Of a stretch of DNA of 64,000 bases, positions 35,623 through 44,667 are shown piece after piece. The notes below the pieces were generated by a model. It did not search any database and was not told where the DNA came from. It worked only from the letters and a program-made list of their open reading frames with translations. Every line of letters begins with the position of its first letter. Within the stretch, counting starts at the first letter, position 1. Made by a program: the position numbers and the translations under genes. The DNA is from an uncultured Pseudomonadota bacterium (GTDB lineage: Bacteria; Myxococcota_A; UBA796; SXON01): assembly GCA_903875225.1 (NCBI GenBank), contig CAIQVJ010000110.1, forward strand, positions 1 through 64,000. The letters are read 5' to 3'.

Positions 35623-38600
35623 GTGTCCGACCTCGCCCGCCTCCACGTCGTGCTCCCTCTCGTGCTGCTGGCGCTCGTCGGCTGCGGCCAGACCACGCTC
35701 AAGAGCACGGATGCCGCACCGGACGTCGCGTTCATCCGCCCGCTCTCCACCGGCACCTTCACGCCGGGCGAACCGCTGGAGATCTGCGCGCAGGTGGACG
35801 ACGAGGACGGGCTGGACGGGGTGGACCTCTCGCTCCAGGGCTCGATCGACGGGCTCCTGTGGCAGCATGAGCCCTCGGACACCGCGACGCCCGTCGACGA
35901 CTGCGAAGGCGGCAACCTCGGGCTCTCGATCGACCTCTCGGATCAGACCCAGACGCTCTCCCTCAACGCCGTCGACTCGCTCGGCCAGGAGGGCTCGGAC
36001 GAGGTGACCGTCTCCCCCCTCCAGAATTCCCCGCCGCGGTGCGCGATCGTCAGCCCCGTCACGGGCAGCTTCTACCTCACGACAGACACCGTGCCGTTCA
36101 CCGGCTCGGGCACCGACTCGGAATCGGACCCCAACCTGCTCCTCGCGACGCTCGACTCCTCGATCGACGGGGAGCTGTGGTCCGGCAACCCCGACTCCTA
36201 CGGCCAGATCGCGCTCGACCTCACCGGGCTCTCGGGCGGCGCACAGCAGCTCTCGCTCTCGATCACCGATCCGGCCGGGCTCATCGACACCTGCACGGTC
36301 TCGTTCACCATGGACTCGTGCCTCGACCAGGACGGCGACGGCGTGACCGACTGCGATGGCGACTGTGACGATCACGATCCGAACAGCTTTCCCGGTGGCA
36401 CCGAGGTGGGCGATGGCGCCGACAACGACTGCAACGGGCTCGTGGACGACACCACGGACCTGTTCGACGACGATGGGGACGGCTACACCGAGGTCGACGG
36501 CGACTGCAACGACTCGGACGCCACGGTCCACCCCGGCGCGCCGGACACTGCGTACGACGGCATCGACTCCGACTGCGCGGGGGACTCCGACAACGACCTC
36601 GACGGGGACGGCTTCGACGCCACCGAAGCGGGCGGCACGGACTGCGACGACACCGACGGGACCGTATTCCCGGGGGCCGACGAGACCTGGTACGACGGCG
36701 TGGACTCCGACTGCGCTGGCGACGACGACTACGACGCGGATGCCGATGGCTACCGCGCCGTGGACTACGGGGGAGGGGACTGCGACGACACGGACGCCGC
36801 GATCCGCCCGGATGCTCCGGACAGCGTCTACGACGGGATCGACTCGAACTGTGACGGTGCGGACGACTTCGATGCCGACCACGACGGGCACGACAGCTCG
36901 CTGTACGGCGGCGACGACTGCGACGACACCAACGCCGGCGTTTTTCCGGGCGCCCCGGAGAGCTGGTACGACGGGGTGGACTCCGACTGCGCGGGGGACA
37001 ACGACTACGACGCGGATGCTGACGGCTACGTGTCCATGAGCTGGGGCGGGGACGACTGCAACGACACCGACGCCTCCATCCACCCGGGTGCGCCCGACGA
37101 CCCGTACGACGGCGTGGACTCCAACTGCGACGAGGCCGTGGACTACGACGCGGACGGAGACGGGTACTCGTCTGTCGACTACGGGGGCACGGACTGCGAC
37201 GACACCAACGCCACGGTGAACCCCGGGGTCGCGGAGACCTGGTACGACGGCGTGGACGAGAATTGCGACGGCCGGTCGGACTACGATCGCGATCGGGACG
37301 GGCAGGACGCGACGACCTACGGCGGGAGCGACTGCAACGACGCGAACGCGCGCATCTACTCGGGCGCGACGGACGCCTGGTACGACGGAGTCGACGGGAA
37401 CTGCGACGGCGCCGACGACTACGACCGCGACGCAGACGGCCACGACAACAACCACTTCGGCGGGGACGACTGCAACGACGGGGACGCCTCCGTGCACCCC
37501 GGCGCCACGGACGCCTGGTACGACGGCGTGGACTCCAACTGTGACAGCGCCTCGGACTTCGACGCCGATGCGGACGGTGACAACTCCGATCTCTACGGCG
37601 GCTCGGACTGCGACGATGCGGATCCCGCCGTCCACAGCGGCGCATCCGACGTCTGGTACGACGGCGTGGATGCCAATTGTGACGGCGCAGACGACTACGA
37701 CGCCGATGTGGACGGCTACGACGCCGCGCTCTACGGCGGCGACGACTGCAACGACTCGAGCGCGAGCATCCATCCGCTCGCGACAGACGCCTGGTACGAC
37801 GGCGTGGACGCGAACTGCGACGGCGCGAACGACTATGATCAGGACGGCGACGGCTACAACTCTTCGGGCTTCGGGGGTACGGACTGCATCGACACGAACG
37901 CGGCAGTGCACCCCGGCGCGACCGAGATCTGGTACGACGGGACCGATCAGAACTGCGACGGCGCCAGCGACTTCGATCAAGATGGTGACACCTTCGCCGC
38001 CTCCGCCTACGGCGGCGCTGACTGCGACGACACGCGAGCCAGCACGCATCCGGGTGCCACCGAGGTGTACTACGACGGCGTCGACGCCAACTGCGACGGC
38101 GCCTCCGACTACGACGCGGATCTCGACGGATACGACGCGAGCGCCTACGGCGGCACGGACTGCAACGACGGAAGTGCAGCGGTCTCACCGGCTGCGCACG
38201 AGGTCTGGTACGACGGCGTGGACTCCGACTGCTCCGGCGGCTCCGACTACGACCAGGACGGGGATGGCGACGACTCCGCCGCCTACCGGGGAACCGACTG
38301 CAACGACACCGAGCCCGCGATCTACGCCGGCGCCCCCGAGATCCGGGACGGCTTCGACAACGACTGCGACGACCTCTGCGACGAGGGGTTGCTCACCGAC
38401 GGCGACCTCATCATCACCGAGATCATGAAGGACCCGGCGCTCCCGATCACGGACACGGACGGCGAGTGGTTCGAGGTCTACAACACGACCAGCACCGACA
38501 TCCGGATGTGCCAGTGGACGATCTCCGACAAGGACGGCGAGAGCATCCTCATGCCGCCGACGGCTTCCGTGCTCGTGCCCGCGGGGGACTATGCCGTGCT

Positions 38601-38913
38601 CGCGCGGAACGGCACCACGACGCTGAACGGCGGGGTGACAGCCGACTACGTCTACGGCGGCCTCGGCACCTTCCAGCTCGCGAACGCGGACGACGAGATC
38701 CGGCTGTACGAGAGCGGCACCCTGATCGACAAGGTCGACTACGATGGTGGCGCGACCTTCCCGGACCCCACGGGGGCGAGCCTCGACCTGAAGCCGTCCG
38801 CCTATGACTCGACCTCGAACGACTCCGGGGCCAACTGGTGCGTGAGCACCAGCCACATCGGTTCGACGAGCACAGACTACGGTACCCCCGGCCTTCGGAA
38901 CGACGGATGTTGA
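35623..38913 (+). CDS. Surface lipoprotein with 15 MopE-type repeats and lamin-tail domain
   Basis: The 1096-residue protein has a lipobox (LLALVGC, Cys near residue 20). Two Ig/cadherin-like segments follow (residues 30-230, with ALSLSITDPAG-type strands). Fifteen acidic tandem repeats of 46 residues occupy residues 235-923, each with a DxDxDG calcium-loop, a DCxDxDA segment and a WYDGVDxNCDG end. A C-terminal lamin-tail (LTD) domain starts at LIITEIMKDP (about 926) and contains GEWFEVYNTT and GTPGLRNDGC. The repeats resemble those of Methylococcus MopE-related copper-binding and other putative-metal-binding surface proteins. GTG start at 35623. Confidence 0.8.
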   Translation: MSDLARLHVVLPLVLLALVGCGQTTLKSTDAAPDVAFIRPLSTGTFTPGEPLEICAQVDDEDGLDGVDLSLQGSIDGLLWQHEPSDTATPVDDCEGGNLGLSIDLSDQTQTLSLNAVDSLGQEGSDEVTVSPLQNSPPRCAIVSPVTGSFYLTTDTVPFTGSGTDSESDPNLLLATLDSSIDGELWSGNPDSYGQIALDLTGLSGGAQQLSLSITDPAGLIDTCTVSFTMDSCLDQDGDGVTDCDGDCDDHDPNSFPGGTEVGDGADNDCNGLVDDTTDLFDDDGDGYTEVDGDCNDSDATVHPGAPDTAYDGIDSDCAGDSDNDLDGDGFDATEAGGTDCDDTDGTVFPGADETWYDGVDSDCAGDDDYDADADGYRAVDYGGGDCDDTDAAIRPDAPDSVYDGIDSNCDGADDFDADHDGHDSSLYGGDDCDDTNAGVFPGAPESWYDGVDSDCAGDNDYDADADGYVSMSWGGDDCNDTDASIHPGAPDDPYDGVDSNCDEAVDYDADGDGYSSVDYGGTDCDDTNATVNPGVAETWYDGVDENCDGRSDYDRDRDGQDATTYGGSDCNDANARIYSGATDAWYDGVDGNCDGADDYDRDADGHDNNHFGGDDCNDGDASVHPGATDAWYDGVDSNCDSASDFDADADGDNSDLYGGSDCDDADPAVHSGASDVWYDGVDANCDGADDYDADVDGYDAALYGGDDCNDSSASIHPLATDAWYDGVDANCDGANDYDQDGDGYNSSGFGGTDCIDTNAAVHPGATEIWYDGTDQNCDGASDFDQDGDTFAASAYGGADCDDTRASTHPGATEVYYDGVDANCDGASDYDADLDGYDASAYGGTDCNDGSAAVSPAAHEVWYDGVDSDCSGGSDYDQDGDGDDSAAYRGTDCNDTEPAIYAGAPEIRDGFDNDCDDLCDEGLLTDGDLIITEIMKDPALPITDTDGEWFEVYNTTSTDIRMCQWTISDKDGESILMPPTASVLVPAGDYAVLARNGTTTLNGGVTADYVYGGLGTFQLANADDEIRLYESGTLIDKVDYDGGATFPDPTGASLDLKPSAYDSTSNDSGANWCVSTSHIGSTSTDYGTPGLRNDGC
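36325..38391 (+). repeat. Fifteen in-frame 138-bp tandem repeats
   Basis: Direct repeats of 138 bp (46 codons) inside the lipoprotein gene. The most conserved parts are those coding WYDGVD and GGxDCxDT; individual copies differ by many synonymous and some non-synonymous changes. The first two and the last copies are the most divergent. Confidence 0.9.
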
Positions 38914-38972
38914 GCACGCGCCCTGTGCACAGTGGCATGGCGTTCACACCTCCCACTGGGTATGCTGTCCGT

Positions 38973-39635
38973 ATGGCCAGAATTCTTGTTGTTGAAGATG
39001 ACGCCGTGACGGCACAGGTGATTCGCGATGCGCTCACCTTCCACGGCTACCATGTCGAGGTCGCGCGCGATGGCGAAGAAGGCCTCGCGATGTTCGTCGC
39101 TGGCGAGTTCGATCTGGTGCTGCTCGACCTCATCCTGCCGTCTGTCTCGGGCTTCGAGCTTCTTGGCCAGATGCGCCAGCGGAGCGACATCCCGATCATC
39201 ATCCTCACCGCACGCGACGAGGGCGAGGAGAAGGTCACTGGCCTCGATCTCGGCGCGGATGACTACATCACCAAGCCGTTCCGGAGCGACGAACTGTTGG
39301 CACGCGTGCGTGCACGCCTCCGTCGTCCCGTCTCCGGGCGGGGAGTGGACCGCGTTCAGACCTTCGGGGACGTGATGATCGACCTCGGGGCTCGCCTCGT
39401 CACGGTCGCTGGGGAGCAGGCGCACCTCACACCCACCGAGTTCCGTCTGTTCGAGATCCTCGTCGAGCACGCCGGGCTCACCGTTCGTCGGGACGATCTC
39501 GTGCTCACCCTGGGCGGCGAGGAGGCCACCGAGCAGGCGCTGCAGACCCACGTGAGCCGCCTTCGGCGCAAGTTGGGTCAGGATGGCGACAGGATCAAGA
39601 CGGCCTGGGGTGTGGGCTACCGCCTGGCGATGTGA
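38973..39635 (+). CDS. OmpR/PhoB-family response regulator
   Basis: The 220-residue two-component regulator has a receiver domain with acidic pocket Glu9-Asp10-Asp11, phospho-acceptor Asp52 (LVLLDLILP), Thr79 and Lys101 (ITKPF). The winged-helix DNA-binding domain covers about residues 125-218, with LTPTEFRLFEILVEHAG and a recognition region ending in KTAWGVGYRL. No histidine kinase is adjacent, so it is an orphan in this window. The ATG at 38973 gives the canonical MARILVVEDD start; the ORF is open further upstream without conserved sequence. Confidence 0.92.
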   Translation: MARILVVEDDAVTAQVIRDALTFHGYHVEVARDGEEGLAMFVAGEFDLVLLDLILPSVSGFELLGQMRQRSDIPIIILTARDEGEEKVTGLDLGADDYITKPFRSDELLARVRARLRRPVSGRGVDRVQTFGDVMIDLGARLVTVAGEQAHLTPTEFRLFEILVEHAGLTVRRDDLVLTLGGEEATEQALQTHVSRLRRKLGQDGDRIKTAWGVGYRLAM

Positions 39636-40022
39636 TCAGCCGGTCTTCTGCATCTCGATCAGGGCCTCTGCGGCCGCGATGCGAACGCTGGGGTCCAGGT
39701 CGCCCAGCCGCGCTTCGAGCGCGGGGATGCACTCCCGCGCGTTGATGTCCTCGAGAGAGCGGCATGCCTCCGCACGCACCTTCGGCTCGCGGTCTTCGAG
39801 GGCGGTGAGGAGGGCGGGCACCGCTTTCCGTGACCCGGAGAAGCCGAGGAGCTGGACCACCAGGAAGCGCAGCTCGTCGTCCTTCCGGCTCCGCTCGTAG
39901 CAGTCCACCAGATCCGGGATGGCGTCCTCGCGGTCGAACAGCACGGCATCGAAGGCGGCATCGGAGAGGATCGGGTCCGGATCGCGCATGCGCTGGAAGA
40001 GATCGGCGTAACGGGGGCGCAT
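39636..40022 (-). CDS. Small HEAT-repeat protein
   Basis: The 128-residue all-helical protein has about three HEAT/PBS-lyase-like repeats. The pattern shows in AVPALLTALEDREPKVRAEACRSL (residues 67-90) and CIPALEARLGDLDPSVRIAAAEAL (98-121). It probably acts as a protein-interaction scaffold; no enzyme motif. The stop abuts the convergent response-regulator stop at 39635, and a link to that regulator is only suggested by position. Confidence 0.75.
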   Translation of the reverse strand: MRPRYADLFQRMRDPDPILSDAAFDAVLFDREDAIPDLVDCYERSRKDDELRFLVVQLLGFSGSRKAVPALLTALEDREPKVRAEACRSLEDINARECIPALEARLGDLDPSVRIAAAEALIEMQKTG

Positions 40023-40139
40023 CGTTGGGACCTTCGCAGTCTCGGCCGACGGGCCGAGGCTACGTGCACAGCGTAATTCGCTGGGGGACCGGGAGGGAAG
40101 CGGTTAACGGGGGAATCCGCCCGGTAGCCTCGGATTCCC

Positions 40140-40886
40140 TTGAACATTCTGCTGACCAACGACGATGGATACGATGCCCCGGGACTCCGGGCCTTGGAAG
40201 AGGCTCTCTCGGGGCTCGGGACGATCTGGACGATCGCGCCGCTCACGGAGCAATCTGCAAAATCGCACGCGCTCTCCATGCGTGAGCCGATTCGTGCGTT
40301 GCCTCGAGGGGAGCGTGCGTGGGCGGTGAGCGGCACGCCGGCCGACTGCGTGTACCTCGGGGTGAACGAGCTCCTGCCTGCGCGCCCCGACCTGGTGGTG
40401 TCGGGTATCAACTCCGGGTCGAACCTCGCCACCGACGTGTACTACTCGGGGACCGTCGCGGGCGCGCGGGAGGCCGCGTGCTTCGGGCTTCGGGCGCTCT
40501 CGGCGAGCCTCTGGATCCAGCCGGGGCAGGAGCCGCACTGGGCAGTCGCTGGGCGGTTCACCCGCCGGGTGGCGGAGCACCTCCTCGCCCACCCGCCCAC
40601 GCCCGGCGTGCTCCTGAACCTCAACGTGCCAGACGTCGCCGAGCCGCGAGGCCTCAAGGTGACGCGTCTTGGTCGGCGCCACTACCAGCCCATGGTCGAC
40701 GTGCGCGAGGACCCGCGCGGGCGCACCTACTACTGGATCGGCGGTGGCCACGACCGGTTCGAGGGCGCGGCCGACAGCGACGGGCACGTGTGTGAGGCCG
40801 GCTGGGCAACCGTCACGCCGCTCCAACTCGACCACACCGCCGTCGATCTCCTCGATGCCCTGCGCTCCGGCCTGGATTCCAAATGA
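40140..40886 (+). CDS. surE: 5'/3'-nucleotidase SurE
   Basis: The 248-residue SurE dephosphorylates nucleoside 5'- and 3'-monophosphates with a divalent metal. The metal ligands are visible as Asp8-Asp9 (NILLTNDDGYDAPG), Ser39 and Asn91 (VSGINSGSNLATDVYYSGTV). The start is a TTG at 40140, fixed by the invariant N-terminus. The stop overlaps the dedA start by 4 nt, and apt follows, forming a nucleotide-salvage-flavoured operon. Confidence 0.95.
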   Translation: MNILLTNDDGYDAPGLRALEEALSGLGTIWTIAPLTEQSAKSHALSMREPIRALPRGERAWAVSGTPADCVYLGVNELLPARPDLVVSGINSGSNLATDVYYSGTVAGAREAACFGLRALSASLWIQPGQEPHWAVAGRFTRRVAEHLLAHPPTPGVLLNLNVPDVAEPRGLKVTRLGRRHYQPMVDVREDPRGRTYYWIGGGHDRFEGAADSDGHVCEAGWATVTPLQLDHTAVDLLDALRSGLDSK

Positions 40887-41524
40887 TGCACGACATGCTG
40901 AAGGCGTGGTTCGAGTTCACGCGCGACTGGGGCTACCTCGGCGTGTTCGTGATGATGGCGCTGGAAAGCACCATCGTCCCGGTGCCCTCCGAGATCATCA
41001 TGCCGCCTGCGGCCTACTGGGCCAGCCAGGGCCAGCTGAGCATGCCGGGGGTCATCCTGGCGGGGGGACTCGGCTCCACCTTCGGGTCGTCGCTCACCTA
41101 CCTGTTCACCGCCACGGTGGGCCGAGCCTTCGTCGCACGCTGGGGCCGCTACCTGCTGCTGCCGCCGGAGCGCCTGGAGCTCGCGGAACGGTGGCTCGCG
41201 ACCTACGAGACCGGGGGGGTGTTCCTGGCGCGCATGCTGCCCGTGGTGCGCCATCTCATCGGGTTCCCTGCCGGGCTGGTCCGCATGCCCTTCCCCACGT
41301 TCGCCATCGTCACCTTCCTCGGCTCGACGCTGTGGTGCAGTGTGCTGGCGGTGTTCGGTGCCCGCACGATCGGTTCGCGGCCGGATCTCCTCCAGAACCC
41401 GGATGCGCTCTCTGAAGTGCTCAAGCACGACCTGTGGTGGTTCGTCGCCCTCGTCGCGGGTGTCGGAGCGGGGTGGTTCTTCGTCAAGTGGTTCGCCAAC
41501 CGCAGCAAAACTGCAACGCCGTAG
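40883..41524 (+). CDS. DedA / SNARE-associated (VTT-domain) membrane protein
   Basis: The 213-residue DedA-family protein has four to five hydrophobic segments and the family signature ESTIVPVPSEIIMPPAAYWA (near residues 29-48). It also has a glycine-rich GGLGSTFGSSLTYL helix and RMLPVVRHLIGFPAGLVRMP (near 113-132). DedA proteins are undecaprenyl-phosphate or phospholipid translocases affecting envelope homeostasis. The ATG overlaps the surE stop; apt starts 15 bp after. Confidence 0.88.
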   Translation: MMHDMLKAWFEFTRDWGYLGVFVMMALESTIVPVPSEIIMPPAAYWASQGQLSMPGVILAGGLGSTFGSSLTYLFTATVGRAFVARWGRYLLLPPERLELAERWLATYETGGVFLARMLPVVRHLIGFPAGLVRMPFPTFAIVTFLGSTLWCSVLAVFGARTIGSRPDLLQNPDALSEVLKHDLWWFVALVAGVGAGWFFVKWFANRSKTATP

Positions 41525-41538
41525 GGAGATCGCAGCCC

Positions 41539-42063
41539 ATGCCCAGTCTGGAAACACGTCTCACGTCCGTCATCCGGGACGTCCCCGATTTTCCCAAGCC
41601 CGGTATTGTCTTCAAGGACATCACGCCGGTGCTCGCGCGCCCGGACCTGCTGCAGGCGGTCACGGACTACTACGTGGAGCGCTACGCGGGGAAGGTGGAT
41701 GCCGTCGTCGGCATGGAGTCCCGGGGGTTCATCTTCGGAACGCCGATCGCGTTGGCCCTGGGCGCCGCGTTCGTGCCCGCACGGAAGCCTGGGAAGCTGC
41801 CCTATTCGCGCATCAGTGAGGAGTACGCGCTGGAGTACGGCACTGCTCGGCTCGACATGCACACGGATGCCATCCTCCCCGGTCAGCGCGTGCTGATCGT
41901 CGACGATCTCATCGCAACCGGCGGCACGGCGGTCGCGACCGCCAAGCTCGTGGAGCGCCTCGGGGGCACCATCGTGGCGATGGCGTTCGTGATCGAGCTC
42001 ACGTTCCTTCCCGGCCGCGCTGCGGTCGCCCCGCACATCGTGGACTCCATCGTCCGGTACTGA
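41539..42063 (+). CDS. apt: Adenine phosphoribosyltransferase
   Basis: The 174-residue enzyme converts adenine and PRPP to AMP. It has the family start FPKPGIVFKDITPVL, GMESRGFIFG in the middle and the PRPP-binding motif VLIVDDLIATGGTA (near residues 116-129). Of usual length. A GGGAG ribosome-binding site lies 9-10 bp before the ATG and overlaps the end of the DedA gene. Last gene of the surE-dedA-apt run. Confidence 0.95.
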   Translation: MPSLETRLTSVIRDVPDFPKPGIVFKDITPVLARPDLLQAVTDYYVERYAGKVDAVVGMESRGFIFGTPIALALGAAFVPARKPGKLPYSRISEEYALEYGTARLDMHTDAILPGQRVLIVDDLIATGGTAVATAKLVERLGGTIVAMAFVIELTFLPGRAAVAPHIVDSIVRY

Positions 42064-42089
42064 CGACTCGGGGCGGCGGTTCGAACGGG

Positions 42090-43832
42090 TCAGCGGCGCG
42101 CGGCGCGCACCCGTTCCAGCCCCTGCCGGTACTCGCCGACGTTGGGCATCAGCTCTACGGCCTTGCTGAAGCAGTCGTAGGCCTCCACCATCGCCTCCTT
42201 CATGATCGCCATGTCGCCCTTGGAGGCGAGCATGATGGCGCTCTGCTCGATCATGACGCGCTCGATCTTCGTCAACCGGTACTCGCGGCGTTTGGCTTCG
42301 TTCGAGAGCGTGTCGTAGGCCTGGCGAACCCCCGCGATGATCTTCCGAACGTCCGCCTCGTGCGCCGCGCCGTATTTCTGCGGCTGGTCCGCGGGGAATT
42401 CCTGGTTGAACTTCTTCCAGGCCTTCTCCACGTCCTCCGAGGTGCACATCCAGTGGGCTTCGAGCTGATCGAAGTAGCTCCCCTTGTCGATCGTGGCTTT
42501 GCGCGAGGCGATGTAGCTCGCGTTCTTCTCCTCCCCTCGCGCGGCTGCGGCGTCGGCACGGTACTCGATCAGGCCCAGCTCGGTGAGGCACCAGAGCATG
42601 CCCGCAGTCTGACCGCGCGACAGGTTCGACACGCTCGGGACCTCCCGGACGCGGAAGCTCGTCCCACCGATGATCTTGAGGAAGGCCTGCTCATCTGCCG
42701 AGAGCCGCATCTCCTCGAGCGTGCGCTCGACGCCCGCCTTGATGTACACGTACGACTCGAGCCGGGGGCGCAGGAACGCAGACATGTCGTCGGCGGGAAT
42801 GGACTTGCACCTGGCTCGTAGATCGCGGAACAGGTGGGCGGCGACACGCATCGGCGGCGCGACGAAGCGTTCGGGTAGCTCGTCGAGCTGGTGGAAGGTC
42901 CAGGTGCCTGTGGTCTCTGCGATGGTCTGGACGAGCACGAATTCGCACTGCTTCTGAAGGATCAGGACCAGCTGGGCGAAGGTGAGCACGCCCATCTCGA
43001 TGAGCGCCTCTCCCTGGCGTATGCCGCGCTCCTCCATGATCCGGAGCGTCTCGGCGAGCTGCTCCTTCGTGATGCTCCCTGCCTTGAGCAGCAGCATGCC
43101 GAGCACCTCGTGCTCCTGCATCGGCTCCGCGCGAAAGGCCACCGGGCCCCCCTTGAGCACGAACGCCCATCGCGTCCGGCCTTCGGGGAGGGCCAGGGTC
43201 AGCAGTCCGGTGAGCTTCTCCACGGACAGTCGCATGAACATGTCGCGGAGGGACTTGTCGCCCAACTGTCCGGATGCCACGGGCTGAAGGTGACTCACCT
43301 CGGGAACCACCAGCCCCCTCGCGCCGCGCTGGGGCTCGCTCGGACCGGGTCCCCGGCCCGGCGTGGACTGCGCGGAATGGGCTGCCGCCCGTGCGCGCGA
43401 CAAGTCAGCTTCCAGCCGCTTCACCCGGTCTCGCAACGCGGTGAGCTCCTGCGTGGAGGCCGCCGGGACCACGCTGACGGTCGGCGGTGGCGGACCTTCA
43501 CGCGCCGGGGCGAGCTCCCCGGTGTCCAGCAGGTAGGCCTTCCATTTTTCCTTTTCCGTGGTCGCTGCCAGCGCGGCGTCGGCGACCTGCTTTGGCAGGT
43601 CGGTGATGCGGAAGGCGCTCGAACCGTCATCGAATTGATTGATGAGCTGCGCCACGATGGGTCCCGCGCGCGCCCCGCCCGGAAGCACCAGATCGACCTT
43701 CATCTCCGCGGCAGGCTTGTCGTCGAGCGCGCCCGAGGCGAACAGGATCGCGTCCATCGAGAGCTGCTCCTGCCAGTCGCGCAGGAACGCCAGGGTGTCG
43801 GGGTAGCGTCGGGTGGCGTGTCGTTGAGCCAT
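42090..43832 (-). CDS. DUF4388 (PATAN-like) protein with J-domain-like C-terminus
   Basis: The 580-residue protein has an N-terminal PilZ-like or regulatory part (residues 1-100), a coiled coil near 125-150, and a Pro/Gly linker. A DUF4388-type domain starts near residue 185 (LRDMFMRLSVEKLTGLLTLALPEGR). A helical region with KEQLAETLRIMEERGIRQGEALIEMG follows, as in FimV or MshEN-like helpers. A J-domain-like segment near 470-530 (IIAGVRQAYDTLSNEAKRREYR) lacks the HPD motif, and a TPR-like end (AYDCFSKAVELMPN) closes it. Proteins of this kind are frequent in Myxococcota signalling. ATG 43832 is preferred over one 16 codons upstream. Convergent with apt. Confidence 0.7.
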   Translation of the reverse strand: MAQRHATRRYPDTLAFLRDWQEQLSMDAILFASGALDDKPAAEMKVDLVLPGGARAGPIVAQLINQFDDGSSAFRITDLPKQVADAALAATTEKEKWKAYLLDTGELAPAREGPPPPTVSVVPAASTQELTALRDRVKRLEADLSRARAAAHSAQSTPGRGPGPSEPQRGARGLVVPEVSHLQPVASGQLGDKSLRDMFMRLSVEKLTGLLTLALPEGRTRWAFVLKGGPVAFRAEPMQEHEVLGMLLLKAGSITKEQLAETLRIMEERGIRQGEALIEMGVLTFAQLVLILQKQCEFVLVQTIAETTGTWTFHQLDELPERFVAPPMRVAAHLFRDLRARCKSIPADDMSAFLRPRLESYVYIKAGVERTLEEMRLSADEQAFLKIIGGTSFRVREVPSVSNLSRGQTAGMLWCLTELGLIEYRADAAAARGEEKNASYIASRKATIDKGSYFDQLEAHWMCTSEDVEKAWKKFNQEFPADQPQKYGAAHEADVRKIIAGVRQAYDTLSNEAKRREYRLTKIERVMIEQSAIMLASKGDMAIMKEAMVEAYDCFSKAVELMPNVGEYRQGLERVRAARR

Positions 43833-43922
43833 GCCGCCGATTATCGCGCACCCAACGGCGCCGCGGGGGAGGAAACGCACCGCCGCTGCGCCAACGAGAG
43901 AATTCTCCAGGTTTTCAGCTGT

Positions 43923-44564
43923 TCATGGTCCGAGCAGTCGGGATGCGGCGAGCTCTGCGCCTCCGGCCGCCCATGCGCGCCCGTCGACCGTGACCCCGGC
44001 GACGTTGCTCCGGTCGGCTCGCATCCACAGCCGCATCGTCCCGCCGAGACCGCAGCGGTTCGCCCCGGAGAAGTGCAGCGTCCAGGTCTCGCCGTCTGTC
44101 GTGCGCGTGCCTTCGGGGTCGGCCGCTGGCGGAAGGTTCAGCGGCGGCCCCAGGCAGGCTGCGAGCACGCCATCCAGTGCGTTCCAGCGCACGAGAGCGC
44201 GCCGCTCCACGGTGCCCTGCTCGATCAGTGCTGCTTGCCCAGCCCAGTACAGCCGGAACTGCGCGCTCCCGTCGGCCCACTGCTCCACTCCGCATGGAGG
44301 GCCTGCGGCGGGATGCTGCGGGTCGAAGGCGGTCAGCCGCTGGTTGATCGTGAAGCACGCCGTTCCCAGCACGTCGCGCCCGTCCTGGAGCGTAGGCAGC
44401 GGGATGTGGCTGTCGTCAGCGAGGCCGACGAGGTGCCAGGAATCACGGGATATCGATGGTTTATGTTCAGCCTCGATCGCCGGAACGGCGGAGGTGCAGG
44501 CGGCGAGGACGGAAAGGGAGAGCGCGGCGAACACGATTCCCACAGTGTAGCTGTTGACGACCAT
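43923..44564 (-). CDS. Lipoprotein of unknown function
   Basis: The 213-residue protein has a signal peptide and lipobox (LSLSVLAAC, Cys at residue 23). The mature part contains spaced cysteines (ACF, PPCGVEQW, ACLGPP, RCGLGG) and Trp-rich beta strands (WADGSAQFRLYWAG). No family is recognised. The gene ends 91 bp from the DUF4388 gene start and begins 28 bp before the divergent tRNA-Thr. Confidence 0.6.
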   Translation of the reverse strand: MVVNSYTVGIVFAALSLSVLAACTSAVPAIEAEHKPSISRDSWHLVGLADDSHIPLPTLQDGRDVLGTACFTINQRLTAFDPQHPAAGPPCGVEQWADGSAQFRLYWAGQAALIEQGTVERRALVRWNALDGVLAACLGPPLNLPPAADPEGTRTTDGETWTLHFSGANRCGLGGTMRLWMRADRSNVAGVTVDGRAWAAGGAELAASRLLGP

Positions 44565-44591
44565 GCACTCGCTGGGTAAACCCCGCCCGTC

Positions 44592-44667
44592 GCCGAAGTA
44601 GCTCAGTCGGTAGAGCAGCTGTTTCGTAAACAGCAGGTCGTCGGTTCAAGTCCGGTCTTCGGCACCA
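44592..44667 (+). tRNA. tRNA-Thr (anticodon CGT)
   Basis: A complete cloverleaf of 76 nt. The acceptor stem GCCGAAG pairs with CTTCGGC. The anticodon stem GCTGT/ACAGC encloses loop TTCGTAA with anticodon CGT at 44625-44627. The T arm is GTCGG-TTCAAGT-CCGGT, and CCA is encoded. It reads threonine ACG codons. Confidence 0.95.

Noticed and set aside
35383-38049. 888-codon minus-strand frame rich in VAV and RVDAVV repeats
   Set aside because: It is antisense of the MopE-type tandem repeats, and its periodicity comes from the 138-bp DNA repeat.
36325-38391. Tandem repeats considered as a CRISPR array
   Set aside because: The unit is 138 bp, in frame, coding throughout and diverged between copies, with no unique spacers.
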